Positions 32,321-43,736 of a stretch of DNA of 64,000 bases are shown here, piece after piece (the stretch's first letter is position 1; the number at the start of each line of letters is the position of its first letter). A model generated the notes under the pieces. It saw only the letters and a list, made by a program, of their open reading frames with translations, was not told the origin of the DNA and made no database searches. Both the position numbers and the translations under genes were made by a program. Origin of the DNA: Chloranthus sessilifolius (lineage: Eukaryota > Streptophyta > Magnoliopsida > Chloranthales > Chloranthaceae); NCBI GenBank assembly GCA_021018995.1, contig CM037585.1, positions 66,900,646-66,964,645 of the forward strand. Reading direction: 5' to 3'.

Positions 32321-32717
32321 AGAATTTTTGTCCGCGAAAATATACTAAGGTGCTTTGTTTGGTAGGGGTTCCCCACACACTACAGTGTCAATCACACATA
32401 CGAAACAAATGCAAAGGTGTCCCCTTTTATAGAACCCAATCCGTTAACGAGGACTTAATAAGTCATAACTAACATAAAATTCCTGGCCAAGGCTAGGCCA
32501 AACATTTTACTAATCAATTACCATACATCACAAGCAAACATCCTTTTCCGTTCACATCCAAAAAGTTATTGACATGAAAATAAACAGTGTGGCAACCATA
32601 CCACAATAGTTTCAACCCATAAACATAACATGTGTTAATTACAAAATATTCCAAAAAGATAACCATAAATTATCTCAGCAAACCATAAAATAGACACTTT
32701 AAATCCATAATCGTAGC

Positions 32718-34121
32718 TCAAGTCTCCGCATCTCCCGACGGCACATCGTCCTTAGCAGGACCAGCCTCCCTCTCAGCTGACATGTCGTCGTCTCTAACAC
32801 CGCCAAAAGAAGATGCTCCAGTGAAATAGTACCATGGATCAGGTACGTATGCCCAAGCGTCCGCAAGGTGTGTCATATAATCTTGAGGGTATGTGTGTTG
32901 CATCCATGGTGTATAAATACCCTCGTGGTAATCAATCCAACGATGTAACAATCTATTGCTCTCTTCGAGCTGAGTCATGCGAGCGAGAACATCGTCAATA
33001 GTAGCTGAAGCATGCTGTGGTGGTAGAGGCATATCATATTGAGCTTGCTGCTGGATTGGTGGTACTTGAACTGGTGGCACAGGTTGTTCCTGCTATTGGA
33101 CTTGTTCTCCTTGTGCTGGTTGGCCTTACTGGGCATTCAAATTAGGAGGTGGTACTTGATCTCCAGCCGGAGGTAACACCTTTCTCAATTGGCTATTAGT
33201 TCGGTTCCAATTCGCGAAGGTATAGAATAAGGCATGGTCAGTCCTTTTTAGTTCATCGTCAGAGATTTGGTATGCGTTTGCCTCTGAATATCCATCAAAC
33301 ATTACTGATATCAGCTGAGCGTATGGAAGCTTATAATTTGGTTTCACTCCTCCTTCCATTAACTTCTCTTGTATATATCTCATTCCTTCAAAAACCATCT
33401 TGGTCGCACTAAACTATCGACCCCTAAGTGCTGCATACAAAGCCCGCTGAACCTCTCCTACCCTTTTGGTGTTGTGGCGTAAAGGGTAAAGGTTGCATTG
33501 ATAATTGTGTCTAACATCCATAGATAAGGGGCAAATCAATCCTCCTAATAGCCATACTGGACCCATGTCGTCCTTGGGTCATCTGCCGTCTAATCTCCAA
33601 ATAATCTACGGGTGTCGGAAATGGGGGTAACGACTATAGATTACGCTCGTATTTGTCATAGCATTCAAGGGCACAAGCAGCGTGCACAAGAGTGAACCTA
33701 TACTCATGACCGTCCACCTTGGTCACAATCGTGTCATCGGAACCTCCCAATCGCATATGTTGGTAGAACAATCACACCAATCATGGATAATAATACTCAT
33801 TCAATGTCCTTAAAATATTCTCTAAACCAGCTCTCTTGAGATATTCTCTTTAAAATATTCATTGATTACATACTCATCTTCAAAGGCCTTACTCGTCCAC
33901 CACTCATTGGGCTGCTCCAAATGTGGTGATGGTGGTGGCGAAGAGTGTCGCGAAGATGACTCGGAAGACGAAGAAGAAGATGAAGAAGAAGACTACGGTG
34001 ATGATGGTGGCGATGGTGATCGCGGCGGTGATGGAGGTGGTGGTGGTCTAGACGCACTAGGGCGTTGAAAAGGAAGCTTCGACGCCGAAGCCTTCGTGGC
34101 TTGACGAGTTTTGGACGACAT
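32718..34121 (-). pseudogene. Accessory 3' ORF of chromovirus G, broken
   Basis: Minus strand from ATG 34121 (MSSKTRQATKASASKLPF...). A Pro/Ser-rich N-terminus with a run of Ser residues is followed by SKAFEDEYVINEYFKENI, a frameshifted middle (FYQHMRLGGSDDTIVTKVDG; VDYLEIRRQMTQGRHGSS), then MVFEGMRYIQEKLMEGGVKP, LKRTDHALFYTFANWNR and a C-terminal part with TIDDVLARMTQLEESNRLLH (helical). The general pattern recalls the accessory ORF1-like plant transposon proteins, not gag or pol. Stops and frameshifts lie near 33995, 33810, 33600 and 33100. Chromoviruses normally have nothing between integrase and the 3' LTR, so this extra gene, about 0.75 kb after pol, is unusual. No signal peptide or membrane segment is seen. 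Confidence 0.55.
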
Positions 34122-34359
34122 TTCTAGATTTCTTCAAGCAAATAGGAAGTAGGGCTCCAACTAAAAATGCAAAATTCAAATAGTAAAGGTTTAGAAACTA
34201 GGTCTTACCTTTTGGATTTGATTTTGATTCAATCCCACGAAAAATCCGAGCTCAAAACCCTCGAAAACCCTTCTTCTTCCGCTCTCAAGATCACCAAGGG
34301 AAACCCTAAGCCCAAAGCCCCAACTTCTAAATTTTCGAATTAACAACCAAAAAACCTAA

Positions 34360-34640
34360 CTTATACTCATCTGTCACAAATCGACTGGTCGAAATAAAAA
34401 ATTGACCGGTCGGTTTTTCACTTAAAACCTCAGCTTCACAATTTCGACTGGTCGAACTAATTTTGAATGGTCGGATTCCAAAATCGATTAGTCGGTTTGG
34501 GGTTCGACCTGTCGATTTAAACCTATTTTAACTTAGTGTAAACTTTGCTCTCTATTTTCTCAAATTCAACCGGTCAATGCTATTTTCGACTAGTCGGATT
34601 CAACATCGACCGGTCAATTTGACTCTTGACCGGTCGATTT
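34360..34640 (-). promoter_or_regulatory. Internal promoter of G: TCGACCGGTCG cluster before the accessory ORF
   Basis: About ten variants between 34381 and 34640 (for example 34381, 34403, 34444, 34463, 34483, 34503, 34566, 34585, 34605, 34627). A weak TATA-like AGTATAAG lies near 34362, then about 240 nt of 5'UTR-like sequence to ATG 34121, with AGGGTTT stretches on the minus strand. Confidence 0.6.
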
Positions 34641-34878
34641 TAACCTAAAAGTTCCAGTCTATGTTTTTCTCTTTAATTATTTTGAAACCTTCACTAATTA
34701 ATGTAATTGACTCCTTACACATTCTGTCATGTTACACATAGGTACTAACACTTCAAATTCCTTTACAACTTAAACTTATTCATTTATAACTCATACACTA
34801 ATTCATACATTAGTTCATTAACTAGTTCATTAATGAACTTTTTACAAGAAAAATTTACATTACAAGTACAACTTTTGT

Positions 34879-36839
34879 TCAACTCTCTACAAACAATTGG
34901 GGGTATTGTTCTTTAACCTCAGCCTCGCGCTCCTAGGTAGCCTCTTCAGCTGGATGACTTCCCCATTTTACAAGTACTAAAGGGATAATCTTAGTACGTA
35001 AAATTTGCTATTTTCTATTGAGAATTTGGACTGGTTCATCTATCATGGTCATATCTTCATACATCTCATTCGATTGATCGTCCAAGATATGCATAGAATC
35101 TTTAACATACTTCCTGAGCATGGATATATGAAACACATTATCTACCCGGTCAAATAAAGGAGGTACTCCAATTCTATAGGCAACCTCCCCAACTCGACCC
35201 AAAACCTCAAAGGGCCCAAAATAACGAGGGCTTAACTTTCCCCTCTTTCCAAATCTCATGACACCCTTCATGGGTGATATCTTAATGAATACATGATCGC
35301 CAACCTCAAAATCTACACTCGCTCTCTTAATATCGACATAACTTTTCTGCCTGCTCTGAGCTGACTTAATTCTTTTTTGAATCACACGAACAATAGTGGC
35401 ATTGTCTTCAAGTATTTCCAGACCCAATATGAACTTTTCGCCGGTCACTTCCCAAATGATAGGTAATCTACACCGCCGTCAATAGAGTGCCTCATAAGGT
35501 GCCATACCGATACTCGTTTGAAAACTGTTATTGTATGCAAACTCGATCAACTGTTAGTGTTGATCCCATAAGCCCTGAAAATTAAGCATACATGCTCTGA
35601 GCATATCTTCTATAATCTAATTTACCTGCTCTGTTTGTCCATCCGTCTGCAGGTGGAATGCCGAACTGAAATCCAATCGTGTACCCATACCCTCTTTAAA
35701 CATTTACCAAAACTTCAAAGTATATAAAGGGTCATGATCTGAAATAATGCTAACTGGAATACCGTGCAATCGGATAATTTCTTTCATATATAACTCTGCA
35801 AGTCTCCCTACCGTATAGGTAGTGTTGTATGGCAAAAAGTGGGCCGACTTGGTTAATCGGTCAACGACACCCAAATGGCATTGTGTCGCTTTGCTGTCCG
35901 TGGTAATCCCACAATGAAGTCCATTGAAATCTACTCCATTTTCACTTTGGTATAGGTAGAGGTTACAATAATGTAGGATGTCTATGATCTACTTTCACCT
36001 GCTGACATACTAAACACTTCGAAACATACTCAGCAACATCCTGTTTTAAACCTCTCCACCATTACTTCTTTCTTATATCCTGATACATCTTAGTACTACC
36101 AGGGTGAATAGCATACTTAGACATATGAGCTTCATCTAGAATGGTCTGCCATAGATCAACATCAATTGGTATACATAGACGTCCTCTAAATAATAAGGAA
36201 CCATCTTTCTTAACAGAGAAATCGAGTCTACTGCCGTATTACAACTTGTCTAATCTTTTCTAACTCTGGGTCTTTCATCTGCAATTCTTGAATGTGCTCA
36301 AAGATCGTCGGTCTAACTGTAATGTTGGCCAACAAGGCTCCTGAAGCTTGCACTTCGATCTTTGCATCATATAAAGAAAGATCCTCTAGAATTTCAATCT
36401 ATGAATTCCAGCAACAAGGCTAGACAATAAAACTGAACTCTTTCAACTCAAGGCATCTATTATAACATTAGCCTTGCTTGGATGATATTGAATGGAGCAG
36501 TCATAGTCCTTGAGAAATTCCATCCATCTACTGTGCCTCATGTTCAGTTTTTTCTGTGTAAATAAATATCTGAGGCTTTTATGATCTGTGAATATCTCAA
36601 AGGTCTCGCCTTATAAGTAGTGCCTCCATATCTTTAGTGCAAATATAACTACTGCTAGCTCCAAATCGTGAGTTGGATAATTCTTCTTGTGGCCTTTCAG
36701 TTGTCTTGACCCATAAGCAATCACTTTCTTATTTTGGTTGAGCACACAACCTAACCCACTGTGTGAAGCATCACTGTAAACAATAAATCCTCCACTTCCT
36801 GAAGGAATAGCTAATACTAGAGTTCTCTTCTTGAGTTCT
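34879..36839 (-). pseudogene. pol fragment of G: RNase H and integrase with chromodomain-like tail
   Basis: Minus strand. RNase H (about 36830-36420): [20 protein letters not shown] (catalytic Asp in SDAS), [53 protein letters not shown], with one stop. Integrase (about 36180-35010): YAIHPGSTKMYQDIRKK and CLVCQQVK zinc-finger half, SIISDHDPLY (second Asp), LQTDGQTEQVN (Glu), AYNNSFQTSIGMAPYEALY, then an open 146-codon stretch 35448-35008 and a tail ILRTKIIPLVLVKWGSHPAE...EREAEVKEQYPQLF of chromodomain-like type ending at 34879. Frameshifts and stops are frequent between 35450 and 36400. Cut at 36839 by the insertion of H. Confidence 0.85.
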
Positions 36840-37373
36840 TGTTATAATTATTTCGAGACTCTTGCTGCTATTTTATTAAGAACAATGGAGAGAATAAATT
36901 AAGAGTGGGGAATTGGAGATGGGTCAGCACAGCAAGTCTGAAATACACACAGTCCTGCAAGATACAGGATCTATTATAGCAAGTTTTGATAAGTAAGAGT
37001 TTGTCCCATAGAGAAATTAGTCTAGAACCCAAAATGGGCTATAATAGTAGGCCTCCAAATCTGGCTACAGATCTGACAATCCTAAAGAAAGGGAGTTGGG
37101 TGTCACGACTACACTAAATTAATCTTAAAATCAGAGAAATTAAATAGAGCCCTATCCTAAAGAAAGGGTTAAGAGGAAGATGGTGGTAGTGTGTACCAAA
37201 ATAAAATACAAAAAATTATGAGAAGTAAGCAGGTTGAGCTAGAATTAATGATGCAGTAATGTAACTCAGATTTAGTCTGTCTCTGCAGTGCTCCTTACTG
37301 AGATGCTATTAATAGCCTCAACAAGGTATAAGCTCCCAGTTTAACCCATGCTATTTGGGGCGCTCTTAGGGCT

Positions 37374-37405
37374 ATACTCTGTCCACTATAATGGTCACAG
37401 GGTAT
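37374..37405 (-). other. Conserved bulged leader hairpin, copy 2 (H)
   Basis: On the minus strand ATACCCTGT/ACAGAGTAT (one mismatch), GA bulge, CCA/TGG, loop TTATAG. The outer pairs ATAC/GTAT differ from A, D and E but still pair. Confidence 0.6.
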
Positions 37406-37890
37406 CCGATAGAGTCTGTCAAATCCCGTTAGTTAAACCAGAAATTAGCTAGTCTAATCCAGAAGAGTGGACTGATCATTTCCACAACCACTAGACCAGC
37501 TCTAGCCATGAATACTATTGCAGCACTATGTAATGCTAATGCTATAAGCTCTCTAGATCTGCACACAGACCTGGCTGACATCTATAGGTATTCCAACCCA
37601 TAAGATCCTAAGTGCTTTGCTAAGGCTAACTGCTCACTAGTGCCCGTAAAAAGGACCATGCAATAGGTTGAATAAGGCCTTTAGCTCAGCTGGTCATTGC
37701 TACAAACAGCCTGTAATGACTCAGCCTCAAGCTACAATTACAACAAGAGATCAGATCTAGCATCTGATATCAATTAGGTAGAACAAAGGGGAGCCAGTTA
37801 CTATACAAACCTCCTCACAAGGCTCTAGAAGCTCATGTGTAGAGGAGAAGAATCCTTCTCAAATATGTGGATGGACACAACCTTAGGGCT

Positions 37891-37922
37891 ACACTCTGTC
37901 CACTTGAACGGTCACAGGGTAT
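37891..37922 (-). other. Conserved bulged leader hairpin, copy 1 (H)
   Basis: ATACCCTGT/ACAGAGTGT (one mismatch, one G-T), GA bulge, CCG/TGG, loop TTCAAG. Confidence 0.55.
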
Positions 37923-38212
37923 CCCATTGGTTTGTCCATCCCACAGAGGCCTAAGAAAGAATATGAAAAATGCTACAACCACCATGGTTTGTAGGCCTCC
38001 GAGCTCCCTGGATCTCACTACAGATCTAGCATTACTTTCCATGTGTCTATCAAACCAAGGGAAATCAGATGGTAAAAAATAGGCCTAATAGAAACTGAAT
38101 GGGCTAGTCCAAAATACATGGATCCTACAGACATCTAAAGAAACCATAAGATCTATAGATTTGATTAAGCATTAAAATAGCAGTTCATTTATAACAGTAA
38201 AACTTACAATGA

Positions 38213-38217
38213 ACTAT
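38213..38217 (+). repeat. Target site duplication of D, left copy (ACTAT)
   Basis: The ACTAT directly before LTR start TGTTGAGAAC is identical to 52566-52570 directly after the 3' LTR. Confidence 0.9.
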
Positions 38218-38504
38218 TGTTGAGAACTGAAAAATACCATTTTTCACCCCTTAACTTGAGTCTTGATAGACCTTTGAGAGAACTAAATAACTGTTTTAAG
38301 TGCTTGTGTTGCAGCTAACAATAAAGACAGGCTTAACCTTAAAAGCAGCGTAAAAGTGCCAAAAAGATGACAATCCATGTCAATCCAAAGGAGGAAAGAG
38401 AAGAAACAACCTCACTAGCTGTTGAAAGGTTTGAATTGAAGAGGCAAACACCTGGTCTCAACCCAGAAAAGAAGTATGGAGCAATTCGAACAGAAAAATG
38501 CACT

Positions 38505-39108
38505 ACAGAGTACTTTTCGCAAAGAACTCCGAATCGCAGAAGAACTCGATGCTCAGAAAACTCGAACTCTGCGAAAAGAACTAAAACTCCAGGCTTAGCT
38601 TTCGAAGAGCATCTGAACTCTTCGAAGAGATGATTGACCTTTTCGAAAAGAAGAAAACTCAATTCGAACAGAACCAGAACATTGCTAAAAGACCTTCAGG
38701 AGTTACAACACCTTGCGAAAAGCCCCCTAAGCTATGCGAAAAGGTATTCTGGAGATTCCCAGCTTTTGCAAGGGTAATTCAGTAATCTGTTTCACGCATC
38801 CCAATGCATTTAAAAGCCTAAGGACATTCCAGAGGATTCTAAACATGAAGCGAAGGCATATTCCACCCCACGTGAGCACCCAGAGATGAAATAATTTGGA
38901 GGGAACTTCTAGAAACTCTAATAGACTTTCAAAATGCATAACAGAATTGATGCCTTTTTCACCAGATTGGTTGAACTAGATCGAAGAATTCTGATTGGCC
39001 AGAACAGATCTGGATCCTCGTGCTTGACTACCATTGGTCAATACAGATCTGAGCACCTCAGATTGGTTGATACACATCTGAGTTGGACTTAGGGAAAACT
39101 ATAAATAG
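38505..39108 (+). promoter_or_regulatory. U3 promoter of D (5' LTR) with reiterated TTCGCAAAG/TTCGAAAAG motif
   Basis: Motif variants CTTTTCGCAAAGAAC (38512), CTGCGAAAAGAAC (38568), CTTTCGAAGAG (38597), CTCTTCGAAGAG (38616), CCTTTTCGAAAAGAAG (38638), CCTTGCGAAAAG (38711), ATGCGAAAAGG (38733). TATA box TATAAATAG is at 39100-39108. Confidence 0.7.
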
Positions 39109-39544
39109 ACGAACCATTTGCCCAATTTGGGCATCCAGATTTTGAGTTTCATTCCTAATCCCCCATTTCCAAATCAGATAGTTTGTCTGAAATCCCTGTA
39201 ATAGCCTCACTTTTTACTTGCAATTGAGAGCTGTGAGATACTTCTGTAATTCAAAGGAGAGTTATATTCAAGACTACAAATCCGAGAGCTGTTTAAGCTG
39301 TGCTCTGTAATTGTAATGGTGTATTTGAAAAGATTGCTGTAAACCATGCATTCTCCATTGGACTCATGTTAAGGGTTCCCTCTGATCTCCTTATTGCATT
39401 AGACTCCTTTAGATTCACTATTTTTCATGCAATTTCCCTTGATTCATTAATCCTGTGGGAGTTAGTGTTTGTAACCTAGTCTCTCCCGACATTTGTAGTG
39501 ATGTTTCTTATTCTAAATTAAGGATTTGGATTAAAGACTATTGG

Positions 39545-39576
39545 ATGGTTTGTGGCCATTAAAGTGGACAGACCAT
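39545..39576 (+). other. Conserved bulged leader hairpin (D, 5' LTR)
   Basis: ATGGTTTGT/ACAGACCAT stem, GG in the bulge, CCA/TGG, loop TTAAAG. Compared with A the A-T pair of the middle stem is replaced by G-C, a compensatory change. Confidence 0.65.
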
Positions 39577-40110
39577 AGCCATAAGAGTGAGCCTAATCCT
39601 TGAAGTAGATTTATTTCTCTTACACCTGCGCTTGTAGCCAGATGAAGATTGGATCACCTCCCTGTTAAGCTGCAGTCATTCTCATTAGATTACAAGGACC
39701 AAATCGAAGTTAGATATTACTTCTCCATCTTTTATAAGTTTACCTCAAACGTTCCCCCAACTCGGATCTGGATCATTTAGTTTAACTTTTACTTTTTATC
39801 ATTTAGTTAATGTGACAAATTCAACCTCCCCATCTTATGTGCTTTCTAGATAGGATAAGAGGCCAGATCTGGTAGCTCAGATCTGGAGGTTTATCTTGCA
39901 TTTTAGACAAATTCTCTGTGGACGATCTTTCACTCACTTACATTTAAAACTTGCTACAATTGGCCCTGATCTTGTAGGCTAATTCACTTCTACCTGTGCT
40001 GATATTTCTTTACTCTTTTTAATATTCTAGATTCATTATAATTTAGCAGTTTAAAACCTGTTTTCAAAACACACATAAATCAAGCACACTAAGAAGCAAC
40101 AACAAGTTTT

Positions 40111-40128
40111 TGGCGCCGTTGCCTAGGA
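40111..40128 (+). other. Primer binding site of D (tRNA-Asp type)
   Basis: TGGCGCCGTTGCCTAGGA, 6 bp after the LTR. It is complementary to the 3' end of plant tRNA-Asp at 16 of 18 positions (as I recall that tRNA end). Confidence 0.8.
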
Positions 40129-40302
40129 TTTTGTTCTAAAATAGGTAGACCTAAGTTTTCACTTTAATTTTTATCAGTACTAAACTATTCTATTGTTTAT
40201 ACCTGTGCAGTTATTCATGTCCAATTTTTGAAGAAGGGAAACTACTTAAAAAGGAATTCTGAAGGTTTGCTGTGAATAATCAGATTTTTTGTTCTGAGTT
40301 GT

Positions 40303-41860
40303 ATGTTTGGTAGGAGGACTCTCAGCCCTGAGATTGTCCCACTGAATTTAGAAGTTGAAAGGCTACTACGAACCAAACAAACAACACAGAATTCTGCTAC
40401 TATGGGTGAAGAACCTCGACTTTTGAGGGATTACTTTGCACCTGGTGCTTATAATTCTCCCTTTTGCATTCAATTTCCTACTGTTGAAGGAAATTATGAG
40501 ATCAAATCATCAACTATCCAAATGCTTCCTTCCTTCCATGGGTTGAGTAAGGAAGATCCATACAAACATGTGGATGAATTCTTGGCTCTTTGCACCACAT
40601 TCAACATAGCTGGACTTGGTCCAGAAGCAACCAAGCTTAGGCTCTTTCCTTTTTCATTAAAGGATAAAGCTAGAGCATGGTTATCTATGTTAGCACCAAA
40701 TAGTATCACTTCTTGGAATGATTTGCAGTGTCAATTTTTAGCCAAATATTTCCCAATGTCTAAAACAAGCCAATTGAGACAAAGTATCATTTCTTTCTCA
40801 CAAAACTCAACTGAAACTTTCCATGAAGCATGGGAACGATTTAAGGAACTTTTAAGGCAATGTCCTCATCATCAAATTCCCAGATGGCAGCTGGTTCAAA
40901 GCTTCTATCAAGGAATTGATCAAAAGGCAAAATATGGTGGATGCCTCTGTGAGGCACTTACTTGCAAAAAATAAAGGAGGTTTGGGACTTATTTGAAGTA
41001 ATTGGTGAAAACTCAACTCAACAGAATCTCCTCACAAGAGATATTGAAAATCTGCTAGGTTGAACAATCAGCAACCCACCAAAGGGAAGATTTATGAGGT
41101 GAATGAGTTGGAAAGAAAGATGGAAAATTTAACCACAAAGTTTGATAGATTGATGGACTCACTTAAAAATCCAAATGTTGCAAGAGTAGAGGAGGCATGT
41201 CTGATATGCCAGTCCCCTACTCATTCAATTGACCAATGTCCTGCTGCACCACAGATCCCAGATTTAATGGTAGAACAAGCTCATGCTGCTCAATCATTTG
41301 GACAGATGCAGTTAAATGAATATCCATGGAGAGGACACCCCAATTTGAGGTGGAACCAAGGGAATTATCAATCCCAATAGCAGCAACAACCAAAGAACCA
41401 AATGCCTTTCAAAAGCTATGACCTTATCGAAATTTTTATGCCAAGCCAAATTTTCAGCAGCCCATTCCACAACAACTTGTGCAGCAATCTGCCCCAGTTC
41501 AAACCCCTTCCAGGACCCCTTCTTTTGAAGATCAAGTCCTAAATTCACTCTAGAATTTAGGATCTTTAACTCAGACTGTGAATTTTCACAGCCAGGGCAT
41601 AAAGAAGATTGAAGAAACATTGGGACAGCTTTCAAATACTTTGGCAAAAAGAGAGGAAGGAAAGTTACCCAGCCAACGTTTGAACAATCCCAAAGGACAA
41701 TTCATGGTTGGAGAAGCTTCTAATTCACATGAAGAAGTAAAAACTGTTACCACTTTGAGAAGTGGAAAAATCATAAATAACAAAGTGGGTACTGAAGAAG
41801 AAAAAAATGAGAAAATGATAAAGATATGCAAAGAAGAGCAGATAGTGATAGCGTAAGTCT
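40303..41860 (+). pseudogene. gag of D, broken
   Basis: Start ATG 40303 (MFGRRTLSP), which also matches E (MLGRRSLSP). The capsid-like retrotransposon gag domain is in the first 223 codons: MLPSFHGLSKEDPYKHVDEF, TKLRLFPFSLKDKARAWL, QLRQSIISFSQNSTETFHEA, WERFKELLRQCPHH. After a frameshift near 40940 comes a zinc knuckle CLICQSPTHSIDQC (CX2CX4HX4C, near 41200), then Gln-rich sequence, and IKKIEETLGQLSNTLAKREE with TTLRSGK at 41578-41856. Role: virus-like particle assembly and RNA packaging. At least one frameshift and several stops (41378, 41553). Confidence 0.85.
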
Positions 41861-42146
41861 TGATGGACCTCAGAAAAATAAAAAAAATGAAAAAAAAAAA
41901 ATCCAAAAAGTTTCTGAAAATGCTTCCAAATCTGTAGATGAAGGACTAGTTCCTCATTTACCATTTCCTCATGCAATGAAATCTGTATCCCCTTTTAATA
42001 AAGGGAACACAAAAATAGATGAAATGATGGAGACTTTCAAGCAAGTCAAGATAAATCTACCTTTGCTTGAGGTAATCAAACAAATTCCAGCATATGCAAA
42101 ATTTTTGAAAGATGTTTGCACTCACAAAAGACAGTCTAGGATATAG
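41861..42146 (+). pseudogene. gag-protease linker of D
   Basis: Frame 41826-42146: Lys-rich N-terminus, then SVSPFNKGNTKIDEMMETFK, INLPLLEVIKQIPAYAKFLK, DVCTHKRQSRI, the usual segment between gag and protease in Athila-type elements. Ends at a TAG (42144). Confidence 0.75.
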
Positions 42147-42707
42147 TTGTCCAAGAAGGTCTTTGCTATAGAAAGAGTTAATCAGGTGTTATCCATTGCC
42201 ACACCTCCTAAACTTCAAGATCCTGGAATCCCCACAATCTCTTGTATTATTGGGGAACATACCATTGAAAAGGCTTTATTAGATCTGGGTGCTAGTGTCA
42301 ACCTACTTCCATATTCTGTATATGAGAAACTAGGTTTGGGAGAATTAAAACCCACTCATGTGGTGTTATAACTAGCAGACAGATTTGAAAGGAAGCCAGT
42401 TGGGATGATTGAGGATGTATTGGTGGGAGTAGATAAATTTTTCTATCCTACTGATTTTCTAGTTTTGGACATAGAACCAACCAAAAGCAAAACTTTCATC
42501 CCTGTCATTTTGGGAAGACCATTCCTGGCTACAGCAAATGCTTGCATTCAATGCAGGTCTGGTATTATGGAAGTCTCTTTTGAAAACATGAAGGTAAAAT
42601 TAAATGTTTATAATGCAGTCACACAGCCTCAATTAAGCTTTGAAGAATGTTTTCATGTTGATCTATTGGATGAACTTGTAGAAGGGACTTTGCAACAGTT
42701 TCTGTAG
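42147..42707 (+). pseudogene. Aspartic protease region of D
   Basis: LQDPGIPTISCIIGEHTIEK is followed by the active-site box ALLDLGASVNLLPYSVYEKL (DLGAS in place of DSGA/DTGA, usual for this clade). TAA at 42369 is followed by KPVGMIEDVLVGVDKFFYPT, DFLVLDI and FIPVILGRPFLATANACIQC (the ILGRPFL box that closes the retropepsin fold). The catalytic Asp is intact. It processes the gag-pol polyprotein. Confidence 0.85.
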
Positions 42708-43061
42708 TGTAAAGATTTCACCACAAATGCTAAAGATGCTTGGGAAAATTCTGAAGAAGAAACAGTTTGTATCTCAAATTTTGAGGAAATAAATGTTGTG
42801 CAAGGAACTCATAATCAATCAGCAAGTTTCTCTTCTTGGAAACCTCCTACTCTCCCCCTTCCACAAACAGCTAAGGTACCTTTGTTACCTTCTTTTCTTA
42901 GCCCACCTGATTTAGAACTAAAGCAGCTACCAGAAAATTTGAAATATGTGTTTTTAAGAAATCATAAATCATTGCCTGCAATTATTTCTTCCTCCCTCAC
43001 AAAGGAGCAAGAGGAAGCGCTGTTGATAGTTTTGAAAGAGCATAGAAGGGCAATTGGCTAG
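42708..43061 (+). pseudogene. Protease-RT linker of D
   Basis: Variable linker ending in SWKPPTLPLPQ, DLELKQLPENLKYVFLRNHK, SLPAIISSSLTKEQEEALLI and HRRAIG, then TAG at 43059-43061. Element E has a TAG at exactly the same codon. Confidence 0.75.
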
Positions 43062-43736
43062 ACTATTGCTGATTTGGGAGGAATCAGTCCAGCTGTTTGC
43101 ATGCACAAAATCCATTTGGAAGAAGATGCAAAGCCTTCTAGGGAAATGCAAAGGAGGCTGAACCCTCATATGCAAGAAGTGGTCATGAAAGAGGTTGTTA
43201 AGTTGTTGGATGCAGGGATCATTTACCCCATTTCAGATTCAGCTTGGGTGGCACCTACACAGGTGGTACCTAAGAAATCTGGGATCACTGTTGTAACCTC
43301 AGATTCTGGTGAGCTTATGTCAACCAGACAAACAACTGGGTGGAGAGTCTGTATTGATTACAGAAAATTAAATGCAATGACCAGAAAAGACCATTTCCCC
43401 CTCCCATTCATTGATCAAATTTTAGATAAGCTAGCAGGAAAAGCTTATTACTATTTTCTTGATGGTTACTCTGGTTACAACCAGATTCCTGTGTACCCAC
43501 AAGATCAGGAAAAGACCACATTCACTTGCCCTTTTGGCACTTTTGCCTATAGGAGAATGCCTTTTGGTCTTTGTAATACTCCTGCTACCTTTCAAAGATG
43601 CATGTATTCTATTTTCTCTGATATGATTGACCAATTTATGGAGATTTTTATGGATGATTTTTCAATCTACGATGCTTTTTCCGATGTTTACATCATCTCA
43701 AATTGGTATTACAGAGATGTGAAGAAACCAATCTAG
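43062..43736 (+). pseudogene. Reverse transcriptase of D
   Basis: TIADLGGISPAVCMHKIHLE, MKEVVKLLDAGIIYPISDSA, WRVCIDYRKLNAMTRKDHFP, YFLDGYSGYNQIPV (first catalytic Asp in FLDGYSG), FGTFAYRRMPFGLCNTPATF, and the active-site box [10 protein letters not shown] (FMDD intact, near 43650). About ten codons later the frame shifts (near 43680), and the thumb continues in another frame at 43703. Makes cDNA from the element RNA. Confidence 0.9.

Larger units (their letters stand above)
29965..36839 (-). mobile_element. Element G: chromovirus (Tekay/Del-like) LTR retrotransposon, 3' part
   Basis: Minus-strand RNase H, integrase and C-terminal chromodomain-like tail are followed by an accessory ORF, PPT and 3' LTR. 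The integrase tail pattern (GKLSPRYFGPFEVLGRVGEV, VFHISMLRKYVKD) is characteristic of Tekay/Del/Reina chromoviruses. The element is cut at 36839 by the LTR of H; RT, protease, gag and 5' LTR must lie beyond H, outside the window. Confidence 0.85.
36840..38217 (-). repeat. 3' LTR of H, distal part (leader and U5)
   Basis: Reverse complement of the B/E-type LTR: the TTGCAGGACTGTG, CTTGCTATAATAG, CCCATAGAG and leader hairpin blocks are recognisable. It ends (on H) at 36840 with ...AACA. It is continued at 52571-53884 on the other side of D. Confidence 0.8.
38218..40104 (+). repeat. 5' LTR of element D
   Basis: TGTTGAGAACTG...AAGAAGCAACAACA. Pairs with 50721-52565. It contains the TTCGCAAAG/TTCGAAAAG cluster (38505-38735), TATA box TATAAATAG (39100-39108) and a leader hairpin (39545-39576). 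Confidence 0.95.

Noticed and set aside
34161-34208. GT-AG pair in the leader of the accessory ORF of G, as a 5'UTR intron
   Set aside because: Only 48 nt, shorter than plant introns normally are; probably chance.
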